Source: Zygnema cylindricum (lineage: Eukaryota > Streptophyta > Zygnematophyceae > Zygnematales > Zygnemataceae). From it: a stretch of 64,000 nucleotides of DNA. The position numbers were made by a program, and so were the translations under genes. Within the stretch, counting starts at the first letter, position 1. Each line of letters starts with the position of its first letter. Shown here one piece after another: positions 39,001-49,859 of this stretch. Under the pieces are notes generated by a model. The model was not told the origin of the DNA, searched no databases, and worked only from the letters and a program-made list of their open reading frames with translations. Location: the NCBI GenBank assembly GCA_037447655.1, contig JBBHKE010002538.1:22966-86965 (forward strand), in the 5' to 3' direction.

Positions 39001-40434
39001 ATCTGTAGCTGGCCAAGGCCCTACCTGAAGCTCTGTCTCTTTCTGTTCCAATTGATCACGGAGCATCTGCAAACGCGTTCGTAGATCCGAATTCGCTTCC
39101 ACCAAATCGCTAAAACTCCTGATGTTCAACTGTCCCCATGTACAGCCTCTGACTGTCAGCATACACATCCGCTAATGTTCTTTGTTAGGAAAAAACCCAT
39201 TTTTAGGCAATTTAAAAGAAAACGAAGTTACTTTCTGGGAAAGTATCAAACAACTTCCCTCCCTGCAATGTTGTTGCAAGAAATCTCTCTGGCTGAGATT
39301 GGATTTATTGACATGGTTTCAAAAATAATCCTGCAGGTATACTAAACGTGCATGAACGTCCAAACCATTAGATGCAACTTCAAGAGTCTGAACTACCAGC
39401 AACCAGCATATCACCTCAAAACCGCATGGCATAAACACACTTACAGTCCCTTCCGTCAATGCACTGCTAAATCCTCCAGCAGATATCCGTCTGCTCTCCT
39501 CTTCATGATGACGATCCATCAATAATATAGATAGCTGCAGCAAAGAAAACAGAAAACAAAAAACAGCAAAACAGAATTTAGCAGCTATATCTGAGTGTTA
39601 ACATTAGCCATTTACACAAAGATTACTAAAACCGGATGCATGATGAGCGTTAAGCTGACTAAGGTGTCTCTAGAGATGATGTACCTGAAAGAGAAATGAA
39701 TGACAGAAAAGACATCAATTAAGCACAGCAGAAGGTTTGAAACAAAACATTGCTAACAAGATGATCAACACATGATTCCACAAGAAAGTCAGAAGTTTCA
39801 GCGCAGACCTGATCATTCAAATTTTTAATCTCGTTCTCCAAAACGCGCACTTCAACAGATTTACTTCGTAAGTCCGCCTGATCAAACAAAGAGAGCGAAG
39901 TTACTTCGCATTTCAAAGGAATTGTTATTAACGTTAAGGATTTATTAGTGTTAATGCAAAATTAGAATTAATTATACTAATTAGTGCAAGATGATGTGGC
40001 AGATTGTAGTCCGCGTCCCTAAACAGTGTTATTAACACTACTCCATGATTTTTGGCCACAAAAAGTGGCGACCAAATTTGTGTTAATAACTCTAATAGTA
40101 CAGGCACATTATCCCACTTTCTGTGCAGACAATGGACCATCTTATGGGCCAAGGAAAAAAGAAAACAAGCCATCCAGTCTATACAGTCGGTTTGCTGACC
40201 AGATATCTTTTGAGGTACACACTTACTCCCTGAAATATTATTTTCCAGGAATATTTCTTCCACACACCCCTTCTCGTCTCTGCAGATTACTGAGCATAGC
40301 ATCCTGGCAACTACTAGGCTAGTTTAGTAAAGAGTGATCAGCCACCTTCAACCAACAAATCAGTGGACATGAGCGTGCAGAGAAAATCTTCATAAACCTG
40401 GGGTTCCTCTGACTAATAGAACAAAGGATTAAAA

Positions 40435-40524
<90 letters not shown>

Positions 40525-43500
40525 GGAGAAACTATTTGGTGGGTTGACAGCGGCTAGCAGCTGAAGCACCATAATTTCTGGGATAAAAATGAACAGAGGA
40601 AGTCAGCAAACACAATTATACCACTCAAAAATGAGGATGCGTCCCTTCATTGCAGGTGTCGATTATGTGCTACTTTCTTCTGAAAACAAGCTGAGATGTT
40701 GAGATGCAGAAATGTTGGACAAAATAAAAAGGGAACAAGTAAATTTCTACATTAAAAGGTTCCCAGCTGAAAGCCAGTAAGGATGTGTCAGGTTCCACCC
40801 CGGGGTTAGAGACTTTCCAATTTTATATTTTAAAGTACTACTTCTCAGATAAAGAAATTCAAGAGTTATGGTAGTCTTTCCAAGGACACATGACATTTTC
40901 AGAAACAAACTGCGTGCATTGTCTTTATTGCAGGTGCCAATTAGTATTCTTCTTTGACAAACAAACATGGATTGGATGAGCAATGCAGTGAAAGAGAACA
41001 CGCAAGGATGGGTTAAAATGGGTATAGTCAGGTCGCACCAGAACAGCCAATAGAGGTGCACCAATTTCCAAAGTGGAGCAATAAAGCTTCTCAGGCACAC
41101 CTTCTTACAGGGAGGAGGTAAAATAGACGGTTGGAACAACAACACGGCCAACAAGTCACTGGCAGAAGACTTGAAGCAAACTATTCATAAGCAACATAGA
41201 ATTTCTGATATCTAATTTAAGAAATATATGAACTGTTTCCTGAAAGGACATGTAGGTAAGAGCAGATGGATGGTACAAGCACACTGCTGCAACAGTACAA
41301 GATACTGGAACCACTATAACTTTTCTAACGTTTTTGCAAAAACGCGCTTGGAACTCTGAAGTTTTGCATAAAAAGGCAATGCAAAAGAAACTTCCGAATC
41401 ATCCTTAACCATCCATGGCAGGAGATATCAAAGCAAATAATGGTAGACGCAGATAGTAATACATTGTTCAATTAGGAGAACATGTCTTGATACAGGAGCC
41501 AATTTGTGTGAATGATTTTGGCAGTTTAATCATCTGCCTGCCTGTCAGCTTTCAGCCAAATGAACATAAAGTGGCTGAGAGCACGTGGCCATACAGGTAA
41601 AAGATTGTGAAGTGGCGCAACTGCTCATTCTAAGCTACATATGTAACTCAGAAAATCACAACTTCCAAAGAGCGTACAAGCCTGTTGTGCTAATGGATAC
41701 TACCCACAGGAGACATATTGTTGAGAATGCCTCCAACGTACAACGATTGGTGCTAATCTACACCACTAAATTAACAATCTAATGATCTGTAACGTAATGA
41801 TTGCATCATGATATATGGCAATGTCACTAAAGCAAAAAGGTAAATATCAGCCTAAAACTCACTATGTACAAACACAGGATACATCAAGATACTATAAGAC
41901 AATGATGTGCCATACATGTGCTGCTGCACATATATTAGAAAGAGGTGTAGGACTAAAACATAGCAAGGTCTAGAATTTTCTCATACCAAATTTTATCTCC
42001 ACCCACCAAGCACAACAGACCTATTCATGGATTGCCGTAATTGTGCTATACGGTGTTTGCACGCCAGTGACTGACGTATTCGAAAATTGCAGAAATGGAC
42101 AGGACAATTAGTGTCAAATGCAAATATTGAATCATGATTTTACAGCAATAGCAAGATGACACACATCACCCATTTGACCACATCAGGTATCACAAATTTG
42201 TATCTACCTGCATAGCCACTAAACCCTGCTAACGGCACTGAACATCCAAAAAACTAAGTAATTTTGCAAATAGCAGTATAGGATTCATTTCAGAAAAACT
42301 ATGCTCCGATGGTACTCAGATTTCGCAAAGTACCTTGACCTCCATAACCATGTTATCCACCCTCGCCTTCTCCAGAGCAGCTGCCCTCAACTTTGCCTCC
42401 ATCCTAGTGTATGCCTCCACCATCCGCATGTGCTCCTCTGAAAGAACCAATAACACCATAGCTTGCACAGTTAAGACAGTACGCGTGCTTAGGTGCGAAG
42501 GTACCAAATCACCAAAACCCACTGAATTAAGAAACAAGACATTTCAGAAGAAACGCATCCAGGGACAAAGATACTACAACGGGCAAAAACAATCACAAAT
42601 GCCAGCTACACTGCTGGTTAAATCAAGTGATGTGTTTGATAGCCATCAAGCAACAGTAAAACATCATTTAGATTCCCAAAAGAGAAAAAGTCCAGTGTGC
42701 TCACCCCAATTGCTAAGACCAAGTAAAAAGTCAAAGATTTCACCATTGTGATAACAACAATAATGACGCTGCAACGGACTTCAACAAAAGTGGATCCTTA
42801 ATAGGAGACAGCACTTCAGAACAACTTCAATGGTGAACCAGGTTCTTCTTACTAAGGTTCTCAGATGACATAGCATATGCTAACCTAGCAGAGGACCCAG
42901 AATATGAAAGCCGACCACGTGAAAGGCTTAACCAGACCAGAAGACAATTCAATAAATGCATCACAATACAATAGGCAGCAAATTGGTGAGAAACAAGCAT
43001 TAAGAAAGTAAAAAAAAAAAAAACAATTAGAAAGTCGAGGAAGACTCACCACGTTCCTCCTCCACAATGAGCATTTTTGCCTGCACTTTTTCTGCAACCT
43101 GCATACCGACCGCACAAGTGATGAGAGTCCAGCCTCTAACCAAGAGTTGCTTAGAATTCACGCAGTACCTATAAGAACCAGAGACATAAACTCAAGTTTG
43201 TAATTCAGAACGACATTTTAGACGTCAATCTGAACAATCGGCAGATAATTTCCAGCAATTTAAACTCATATGCTTGTCTTGTCGATTACGCTGAATATTT
43301 TTGTAGAATAATAACTTGAATATGCAAATATATAGCATGTGGAGAAATAAACTCTGATTTGAGTACGTGTCATAACTCCTTTCGGGCTTTTACGTATTTA
43401 AAGTCTACAACGTGTTTCCACTACGCAATAATAAACAGTTAAATGTGATGCCCAACATTCTTACATTTTTTTGTTTTAGCAGGCAGCACAGAATATCATT

Positions 43501-46500
43501 TTCTTTCCTGACTCCTAACGATGCACGTTACAAGGAGTCCCAACTCCAATCCAAATGTGTTTATTCCCATTTTTAGTATTCTATACATGAATGCACAGAT
43601 AAGATACACGTAACACACTAGTCCTCGTGCACACTATATCCTGTGCAGTAAAGCTTCGCCATGTGAACGCCCTATAAGAGTGGTTTATCAGATGTGCCAG
43701 TTGTAGGCCAAGTGGTCATAATACATTGTATTGATCAACTAAAATTTCAAAAATAATGATTTTGCCAAAAAAAATCAAAATAATTGTCGATTACTGAAAT
43801 TAACTCCCTGAGACAGGTTGATGATAGTCAACCAATCAAATATCAAGGCCCTTAAAATTACCATATGTACCCAGAAAGCACTTCACTATAGGAAGCAACT
43901 AACCTTTGTTTAGAATGCTAAAATCAGCACATCCGACAGATTTGTTGCTTACGAACTGCATGAACTTACAAGATCTAGACACCGTTGTACTTCAACCCGC
44001 TCCTGCCGCTCATGACGCCATGCGTCTGCAGCTTCCTCATAACGACTGTACATCTTTGTAAGCTGCAAAGCGCATGATAGAAGCAACAAAAGAACAGGGT
44101 GAGACTGATCCAGCACACATCACCTTATAATTGACTTGGCCGAGAAATAACCAGTTTCTGGACCTTTAAACCATTGTTGACAAAGGGCAAAACTCGCATT
44201 TTCTGAAACCTCTGAGCACCCCAGGCAGTCACGGACTGCCTCAACTCGCATGACGATATGCACAAAGGCAAATATGCGCAACTTGTTTGTTACCACCGCC
44301 AAGTATCTTTTCCAAATTACCAAACACTTTCAGAAAGTTGACCAAGAAGTTGACGCCAAAATAGGGATGGACCACCTACACTCCAGCCATCGCGTATAAG
44401 AGCAGCTCCAATTGCTGTGCTAGAAGTTCCGGGCGGCAAAGTGGGTGGAGATGGTGCACTGCCATGAAGAATTGCTTTAAGCTCTGGCTCCCTGCAGAGC
44501 AGGTTTCACGATGTCTTACAATTGAGGCAGCAAATAATGGAACAAAAGATTACAAACTCTGTTGCCGGATTTCCATCAACCTGCAGGCCAGCATGACCTG
44601 GACGCAAAGGAGCTAAGACTGGTTAAACACCGACCAAATAATCTGCACATCTATTAAACCAAAAATCATCCTTATGCAATCAACTGCATCAATTCTCCAA
44701 AGAATACAAGAAATGTTGCCGGGACTCGCAGATAACTTTGACTTCATGATCCTGTCAGAAATGGGAGGGTATAGTCATAAGCTACTGACTCACAGAGGCG
44801 TGTGAATTTTCCGAGTTATGCCAAAATCCTCCCGGGCATCATAACCTGACTCTATTGAGGCAGCTTCCTCCTGCACTTTCGCAAGTTTTTCTTTTAGCAG
44901 TTCCTCGGTCTCCTTCGCTTGCTGAAAGACACAAAAGAAATACCGTGAATACACCCTATCCCGTTGCAAAAGCTAAGTGTAAGCGGCAATCAAGCAAAAA
45001 TGGTGGCGGTACAAGGAACACCTCACCTTGATTGTGAACTTGTGTGCTTCACATTCCTTCTGAAGTTTAGCAGCAGCATCTTCTTCCTGCTGCTTGAGGT
45101 GTGCCTGTGGGTGGACAAAACAGATGTACAATAATCTAACAATTCAGCAACCGCTTGTCAACTTGAAAGTGGACAAGTGCAGATAACTTGTGTGTGACAG
45201 CATGCAATCAGAAAAATTAAGTTTAAAAAAAAAAAAAAAAAAACAGTTTCGCACCTCCAATGCCTTGATTACACCTTCTAGCTCACTAGATTTCTGCATA
45301 GCCTCTTCAGCAGTCTCCTTGTAGAGTTCTGCCAATCGTGTCACCTGCTCCCATTAACCCAGTTTCCACCTTCGAACATGACAAAATCCGCCTTCACAAG
45401 TTCACTAGAAATCATTAAACCAAAACAGTTAAATGGAGGAATTCAGGAAGAAAAACGGGATGTCTGCAAACAAACAAGCAAAAATCTTTCCTTATATACA
45501 TCTTCCAACAAAAGAGCAGTTAGGATTTCAGCAAAAAATACCGTGGCGACTTCAGTCGAAAGTTGTTCCCCTTGCAAGATGGACTCTTCTTGAATTTCTT
45601 TCAATTCCTGTCACGCAAATACAAAATGTCACTACCATGATTCCAGAGCACTCTCCTTTGCTGCTGCTAGCGCATCAAAAAAATGGCACCGGTGAAGCAC
45701 AGCTGTAAACTTGGTTTGTGGCATTTGCTCCATGCATTAAAAATGTTTACCAAGAAAAACTTTAGCTTTCTCTGAATCTTTTGTATAACCTTAAAGCACC
45801 CATTGTGTTTAGAGAGAAATAACGGGCAATGATGAGCAAGTGTTGTACTTGCAACTTTAACACACACCAAACACGTAATGCAATCCCTTCCCAGCACAAA
45901 ATTCATCATTGTTTTTTTTTAACGATAACCAACCTGTCTCGTCCTCTCAAGTTCGTCAACAAGCTCCCTGAGGCGTTCTTCGACACGTCCAGCTCGTTCC
46001 ATGGCCTCTTTTCTGCCCTTTTCCGCCTGGTCAGCAGGTAAGCACATTGAAACATCAGTACATGTAAGAACAAGTCAGTTTCCTACCTATAACGGGTCAA
46101 AAAAATTCAGCTATACTGCATGCAAACTCATTTTGTTCACATCAGAGGCAGCATGACGCCCACAATCATCAGACGAAGACTTCAACGCCCTTCTAAGACT
46201 ATACTAAAATAGCAAAATAATGAACAAACAAATGAGAATTTTTTATTAACATTAAAATTGGTCTAATACAAATGAAAGAATGAACTCTGCTTCTAATCTC
46301 TTGGGAAAATCACAAGAAAAAAAAATTGTCGACGAATGACTGCAGATCAAAGTAGTGCTGAAAACAAACATAGAGCAGAACTTATGCAGGGTGTAGCAGA
46401 GCCAGCTTGCGAATGCAGGGCTAGTGCATCCAAAGAATTGGACAGTTTAGAGGAGACCTCAAGCAGCTTGGAACGTAATTCAGCTTCCACATCGGCACTA

Positions 46501-47758
46501 GCTGCACGATCCTGATGGAGGGCATCTGTCTTTGAGGCTAGCTCCTCTTTCAGCCAGGCATTGTGGTTCTCAAGCAGCTCTTTTTCCTGTAAAACACAGA
46601 GATATATATAATTATCAAGCAGGAAGCAACTTTTGGTCACAAGGAAATTTTATCGGAATCAAGCATTGCGAAGCTCGCCCTTAGATCATCCAACCAACTC
46701 AGCCCCATCCCTCCCATTTCGCCTCCAGAAACCAAAATCAACCTGAGAAAGACGAGCATGTGTCGAGCGAGATCTGATGACCTCTGCTTCATCGTCACGC
46801 CTTTTAGCCTCAAGTTGGCTGCGTTCCTCCGTTATTTCTACCTGCGGGAAAAAAAGAGTTATTTTGCAATATTACAAAATAATAAAAAGCAAAGGAAGAC
46901 TTAGGTAATAGCAAAAACAGGTCATACAATTATTCCTAATAGGCATTACCAGTCAAACTCAGGCACACCACAATTCTCAAAAAACAAAGTTCCAAAAGCA
47001 TATAGCAACAAACGCAAACGCACTGTTCTACTTCTTGCATAAACATTGCATGATCCAAAGGCTGGAAAAAAAGGAAGGGTCAACTCACGATTTTATCAAG
47101 ATAACGCTTTATGGACACGTTTTTCTCGTCAAGCTCAGAATTCTTCCGTTCAATTATGCTTTGCAGTTCCCTTCTTCCTCTAGACAGCTCCACGGCATCA
47201 ACTCTAGCTCGTTCCAATTCTGCCTCAAGTTTTATCTGCAAGAAGGGAGTGAAGAGTGCAAAGATTACACCAAGCTGCTAAAATACTACAGTGTAACTCC
47301 TTGGTGCCAGTGCCATCATCACCATGTAACCATTTGTCATTGGCAGGCTCTCTCAACAATACAACCAATCTGAAACTAGACACCATCCTCACTACAAGTG
47401 GCAGTAAGACAGGAAATAAATCTGATACACGGAAAGCATAGTGAATGTAATGCCAGTCCACTAGTGTGGGCATTTTCCATAATTGCATGAATATCTTAGT
47501 CGAATTCATCAACTGATTATAGCATTACCAGCAAACCTGCAACAAAATATGCAAAATGAAACAGTGTACCAGAGTTAGTTGCAACTGCTGGACTTGGCTT
47601 TTCGCCTCAGCCATCTCTGCTTCACGGTTTTCCATGCCTGCAACCAACTGGCTTTTCTCTCTTTCTAGCTGCGCATTCTCACTGGTTACGCTCATAAACT
47701 TTTGTTCAATCAGCGAACATGTTTGCTCTGCATTGATTGTAGCTGCATCAGATCGAGC
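21063..47758 (-). CDS. NUA: Nuclear pore anchor (NUA/TPR/Mlp orthologue), 43 exons placed, 5' end missing
   Basis: TPR/Mlp proteins form the filaments of the nuclear-pore basket; plant NUA acts in mRNA export, SUMO homeostasis and flowering control. The exons total about 6.4 kb (about 2,140 residues; Arabidopsis NUA has about 2,090), nearly all coiled coil, ending in an acidic, disordered tail. Diagnostic segments run in the same order as in plant NUA: DAATINAEQTCSLIEQK, ELYKETAEEAMQKSSELEG, AALIRDGWS, NMEFSQTVVEYQRRIRES, QREWTEAKKELEAER, YKSIAQSNEEA, LRYLRRAKETGDVEVQ and QMTLLRESNAMLREE. Almost every junction is GT-AG with matching phase. The gene spans 26.7 kb, more than four times its coding length. 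The first ~40 residues of NUA are not found. Exon coordinates are in the three entries below. Confidence 0.93.
21170..22083 (-). other. NUA last intron, unexplained part
   Basis: Mostly AT-rich. A minus-strand open frame of 182 codons (21175-21723) crosses the acceptor side of the intron and matches nothing I know; I treat it as chance. Confidence 0.4.
22084..22262 (+). repeat. Inverted, diverged copy of NUA exon 22376-22540
   Basis: Read on the plus strand this segment resembles the minus-strand exon at 22,365-22,540 along its whole length. Shared blocks include GACGCAGTTATTGAGGAA, AAGGCACCTGTTG and GTGGATACTACTGA (exon: GAGGATACCACTGA). Small deletions break the reading frame, so it is not a usable exon. 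The two copies face each other across about 100 bp inside the same transcription unit, so the unspliced RNA could fold into a long imperfect hairpin. Confidence 0.85.
26093..26203. repeat. Direct repeat L flanking the NUA-intron MITE
   Basis: About 110 bp starting GCAACATGGCAAAAAGGAAG. It is repeated, with few differences, directly after the MITE at 26,748-26,858. The right copy runs into NUA exon 26852-26982 at its donor site, so the duplicated piece is the start of that intron plus the exon edge. Confidence 0.9.
26206..26747. mobile_element. TA-flanked MITE, 542 bp, in a NUA intron
   Basis: The ends are TACACCGCCAATCGCT.TTAGCGTAA and its inverted copy. The interior aligns along its length with the 561-bp element at 61,024-61,584 (for example GTTCACACGGT and ACACTATTT in the same order and spacing), so both are full-length members of one family. 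It has no coding capacity. Confidence 0.88.
26748..26858. repeat. Direct repeat R flanking the NUA-intron MITE
   Basis: Second copy of the 26,093-26,203 segment, starting GCAACACAGCAAAAAGGAAG and ending at the functional donor of NUA exon 26852-26982. The other copy keeps a donor-like sequence next to the MITE (GTGCAA on the minus strand). Confidence 0.9.
39925..40105. mobile_element. MITE remnant of the TA-flanked family in a NUA intron
   Basis: It shares an interior segment with the element at 10,156-10,358 (GTGGCAGATTGTAGTCCGCG against GTGGCAGATTATGGTCCACG) and has weak inverted ends built of TTATTAACGTTA / GTGTTAATAACTCTAATA. The terminal TACACC is lost, so the borders are approximate. 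Confidence 0.55.
40438..40522. repeat. (TA)n microsatellite, ~42 units
   Basis: A pure TA dinucleotide run of about 84 bp in the 2.5-kb NUA intron. Confidence 0.97.
42334..47758 (-). other. NUA: NUA exons, N-terminal part
   Basis: In transcript order: 47570-47758 (5' boundary uncertain), 47089-47235, 46743-46841, about 46407-46586, 45934-46026, 45542-45607, 45255-45344, 45027-45104, 44794-44921, 44380-44491, 43970-44062, 43050-43098 and 42334-42437. The donor of the fourth is unresolved: no GT lies in the right phase near the end of the reading frame, so a small exon or a non-standard donor may be involved. KRYLDKI, ELEGVIKALE and TAIGAALIRDGWS match the NUA N-terminal third. Between 43,099 and 43,969 and after 42,334 there are only introns; the next one is 2.5 kb long. 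Confidence 0.88.
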
Positions 47759-49400
47759 CTTTTGTGTTTACCGGAGAAGATGGGAGGAGGAACCATGGCT
47801 TCCGATTTGACAGGTGTCACCTTGTAGACCTTGTCGTACAATGGTCGTACAATAAGTACATCGCCCATTGTACCTTCTTGTACTATATAGTGTTCCCATT
47901 GGACTAGGGTTTAGTAGTAGGTAATCGTGAGTAGGCAAACCAAGACTTAGTAATATTTACGTACCTCTCTCTAAGAGAGCTTGTAACTATAAAGGTCATC
48001 TTTGACCAGCCATAACTTACTGCTCAGGTGAGCAAATTCAATGATTCTTTTTGCGTTTGACTGAAGGGAGTCTTGCCCTCACAGGGGTGAGGGTAATCAG
48101 ATATTTGTGTGCCTGGGCGGCACTTATTAAGTGGGAAAGTGGAAGGGGCAAATATTATCCTAGAGGCTTTACAAAGGCTGCTCATTCTGTGGGTCAATGG
48201 AGACCACATAATTTCACAGAGTACAGAAGAGGGAGTGCACCAAGCCGGACTAGATCCTTGTATTTCCTAAACTGAGTAGAACGCACTTTATTTGGCGTCT
48301 AACGGAGGCCGAATGACCAAGTTCTACCGTTTCAAAGTAACCAATTCCGTTACATGGGACCAATTTCCGACAGCCTCCGTGGGGGGTACATTGTGGATTG
48401 CCACGTTACTTTCCGGATTTGCATCTAGATTGTGCTGTTAGCCGTGAGTAGGAATTGAGCTCAGGCTCAGCTGGCTTTGGTCTATTTATTGCATTAGGTC
48501 AAAGTCTGGCAAGTTAGTGTCCTTTTCAGGACTTTGTCTTCTAATAGTGGACCAAATAATTACTTTCGGCTGCGCATCTAGCCGTAGTCCGGAGCACAAA
48601 TTTTTGCTCCAAGTGTAGTACGGATTAGTTTGTCTTATGTCAGTTCAATTACACTTGCCTGTTGCTCTTTGGTTAATAGCGTAGCTTTGACTTTTGGACA
48701 TGCAATTTGACAAACTTTGAGGTATAAGGCACTTAGGGTCGAAGGAGACAGGTTGCTTTTCAGTACTGTCTCCTGTGAAAATCCTCAAAAATTCCAACGA
48801 ACCTTCTTTTGGAGAATCTTTGTTCTGTTTTGACTCTATTGCCATCTTGGTTTTGGATCTGTCTTTTGTGGGAATCACAGTCCGGGCGGGTAGTTGGCAC
48901 TATCTTCTTTTTGGGTGATTTTTTGACTTTTTGTTGTTTGAAACCGAGAAGAGTCTTGTCGGTTCCGAGCTGCGGACACCGGAGGTTGAAGGAGCACCAT
49001 ACCTATTTACGATACTATCGGGAGAGGGGTCGCCTTTCTCTCATTGTCATCATTTCTTGTTGGGGTATGTTAAGCTTGCAAAGGAATTGGGATATCAGCC
49101 CGATTAACGAGACCATAATCCCTTTCCCCGGCCAGGGGGGTGGGAAGGAAGGGGGGGGGGATAACTTTCGCCTTCCCCTGCACTCATCGCTATTCCTTGT
49201 CCTAGCGTCTCTCTTATTTTGCATGCATATCTATGGGAGGGATGTGGGCAACATTGGGCATTATCATCATTCTGGGAAGCATTCGTATTTGGGGGTTATT
49301 TGCAGGACTCTGATGCCGACGACTCCGGGCTGTGGGCCCTTCCCTCACGTTACTTAGGCACGCTCGACATTCTCTCGCGAATCTAATTTTTTTCGCTACA
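47759..49400. mobile_element. Possible LTR-retroelement DNA at the 5' edge of NUA
   Basis: NUA coding similarity stops at about 47,758, next to TGTTTACCGGAGAAGATGGG. About 520 bp further on is CTTTATTTGGCGTCTAACGG followed by GGCC, resembling the LTR/primer-binding-site junction of many plant LTR elements (TTTGGCGCC...GGGGCC). A purine run at 49,133-49,162 resembles a polypurine tract. I did not find a second LTR or pol motifs, and the plus-strand open frame at 48,809-49,357 is unrecognised. This is a hypothesis from short motifs. Confidence 0.35.
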
Positions 49401-49859
49401 ATTTTCAGACTGTTTTTCTTTCGACTACGATACTATGTTATGAATTATGCAAAAAAGGTAAAGTTTTAATTATGTATGTTTAAAAAAAAAATCATAGTTT
49501 TTCACATAGAAAATCAATTGACAAAAAACACATTGTGATGAGCAAAATAAACAAAAAACATTTTGTAGTATCAAATATATAAATAATCAAATCACAACCT
49601 CGTCCAATTTTCGACTCTTTTATACAAATTATCAACCTCAAACTTAAAAATTACACAAAATCTATAAATCTAAATGTGGTATAAACATTGCACTTTGGTA
49701 ATTTGGTAAAAATAAGCAATACAATTTAAAAACAAAAAGCAAAATAACACTAGAAAAATTGTGAAATACAACAAAAAATTCAAAGGAAAAAAAAAACAAG
49801 ATAACTAATACTAACAAAAATAACAATAATTAGAAAACAAAACAAAATAAAAAAATATG
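49401..49859. other. AT-rich spacer
   Basis: Very A-rich, low-complexity DNA. Nothing recognised; it probably includes the 3' flank of the hAT element. Confidence 0.4.

Larger units (their letters stand above)
24866..39877 (-). other. NUA: NUA exons, central coiled-coil part
   Basis: In transcript order: 39809-39877, 39445-39534, 39025-39129, 38284-38397, 38007-38085, 37737-37783, 37389-37462, 36799-36901, 36402-36536, 36139-36237, 35240-35281, 35070-35123, 34660-34839, 34189-34386, 32738-32997, 32515-32617, 32116-32325, 31231-31455, 30965-31078, 30381-30680, 29655-29852, 27832-27885, 27215-27329, 26852-26982, 25331-25417 and 24866-24928. Every phase agrees. The intron after 35070 begins GC rather than GT. 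Exon 26852-26982 adds a Gly/Gln-rich stretch (PVGQQAGGQQAAGQ). Introns of more than 1 kb at 27,886-29,654 and 32,998-34,188 hold no recognisable gene. Confidence 0.9.

Noticed and set aside
48809-49357. 182-codon plus-strand open frame next to the LTR-like DNA
   Set aside because: No gag or pol motif and irregular composition with Gly-rich artefact from the G run; kept only as part of the uncertain retroelement region.
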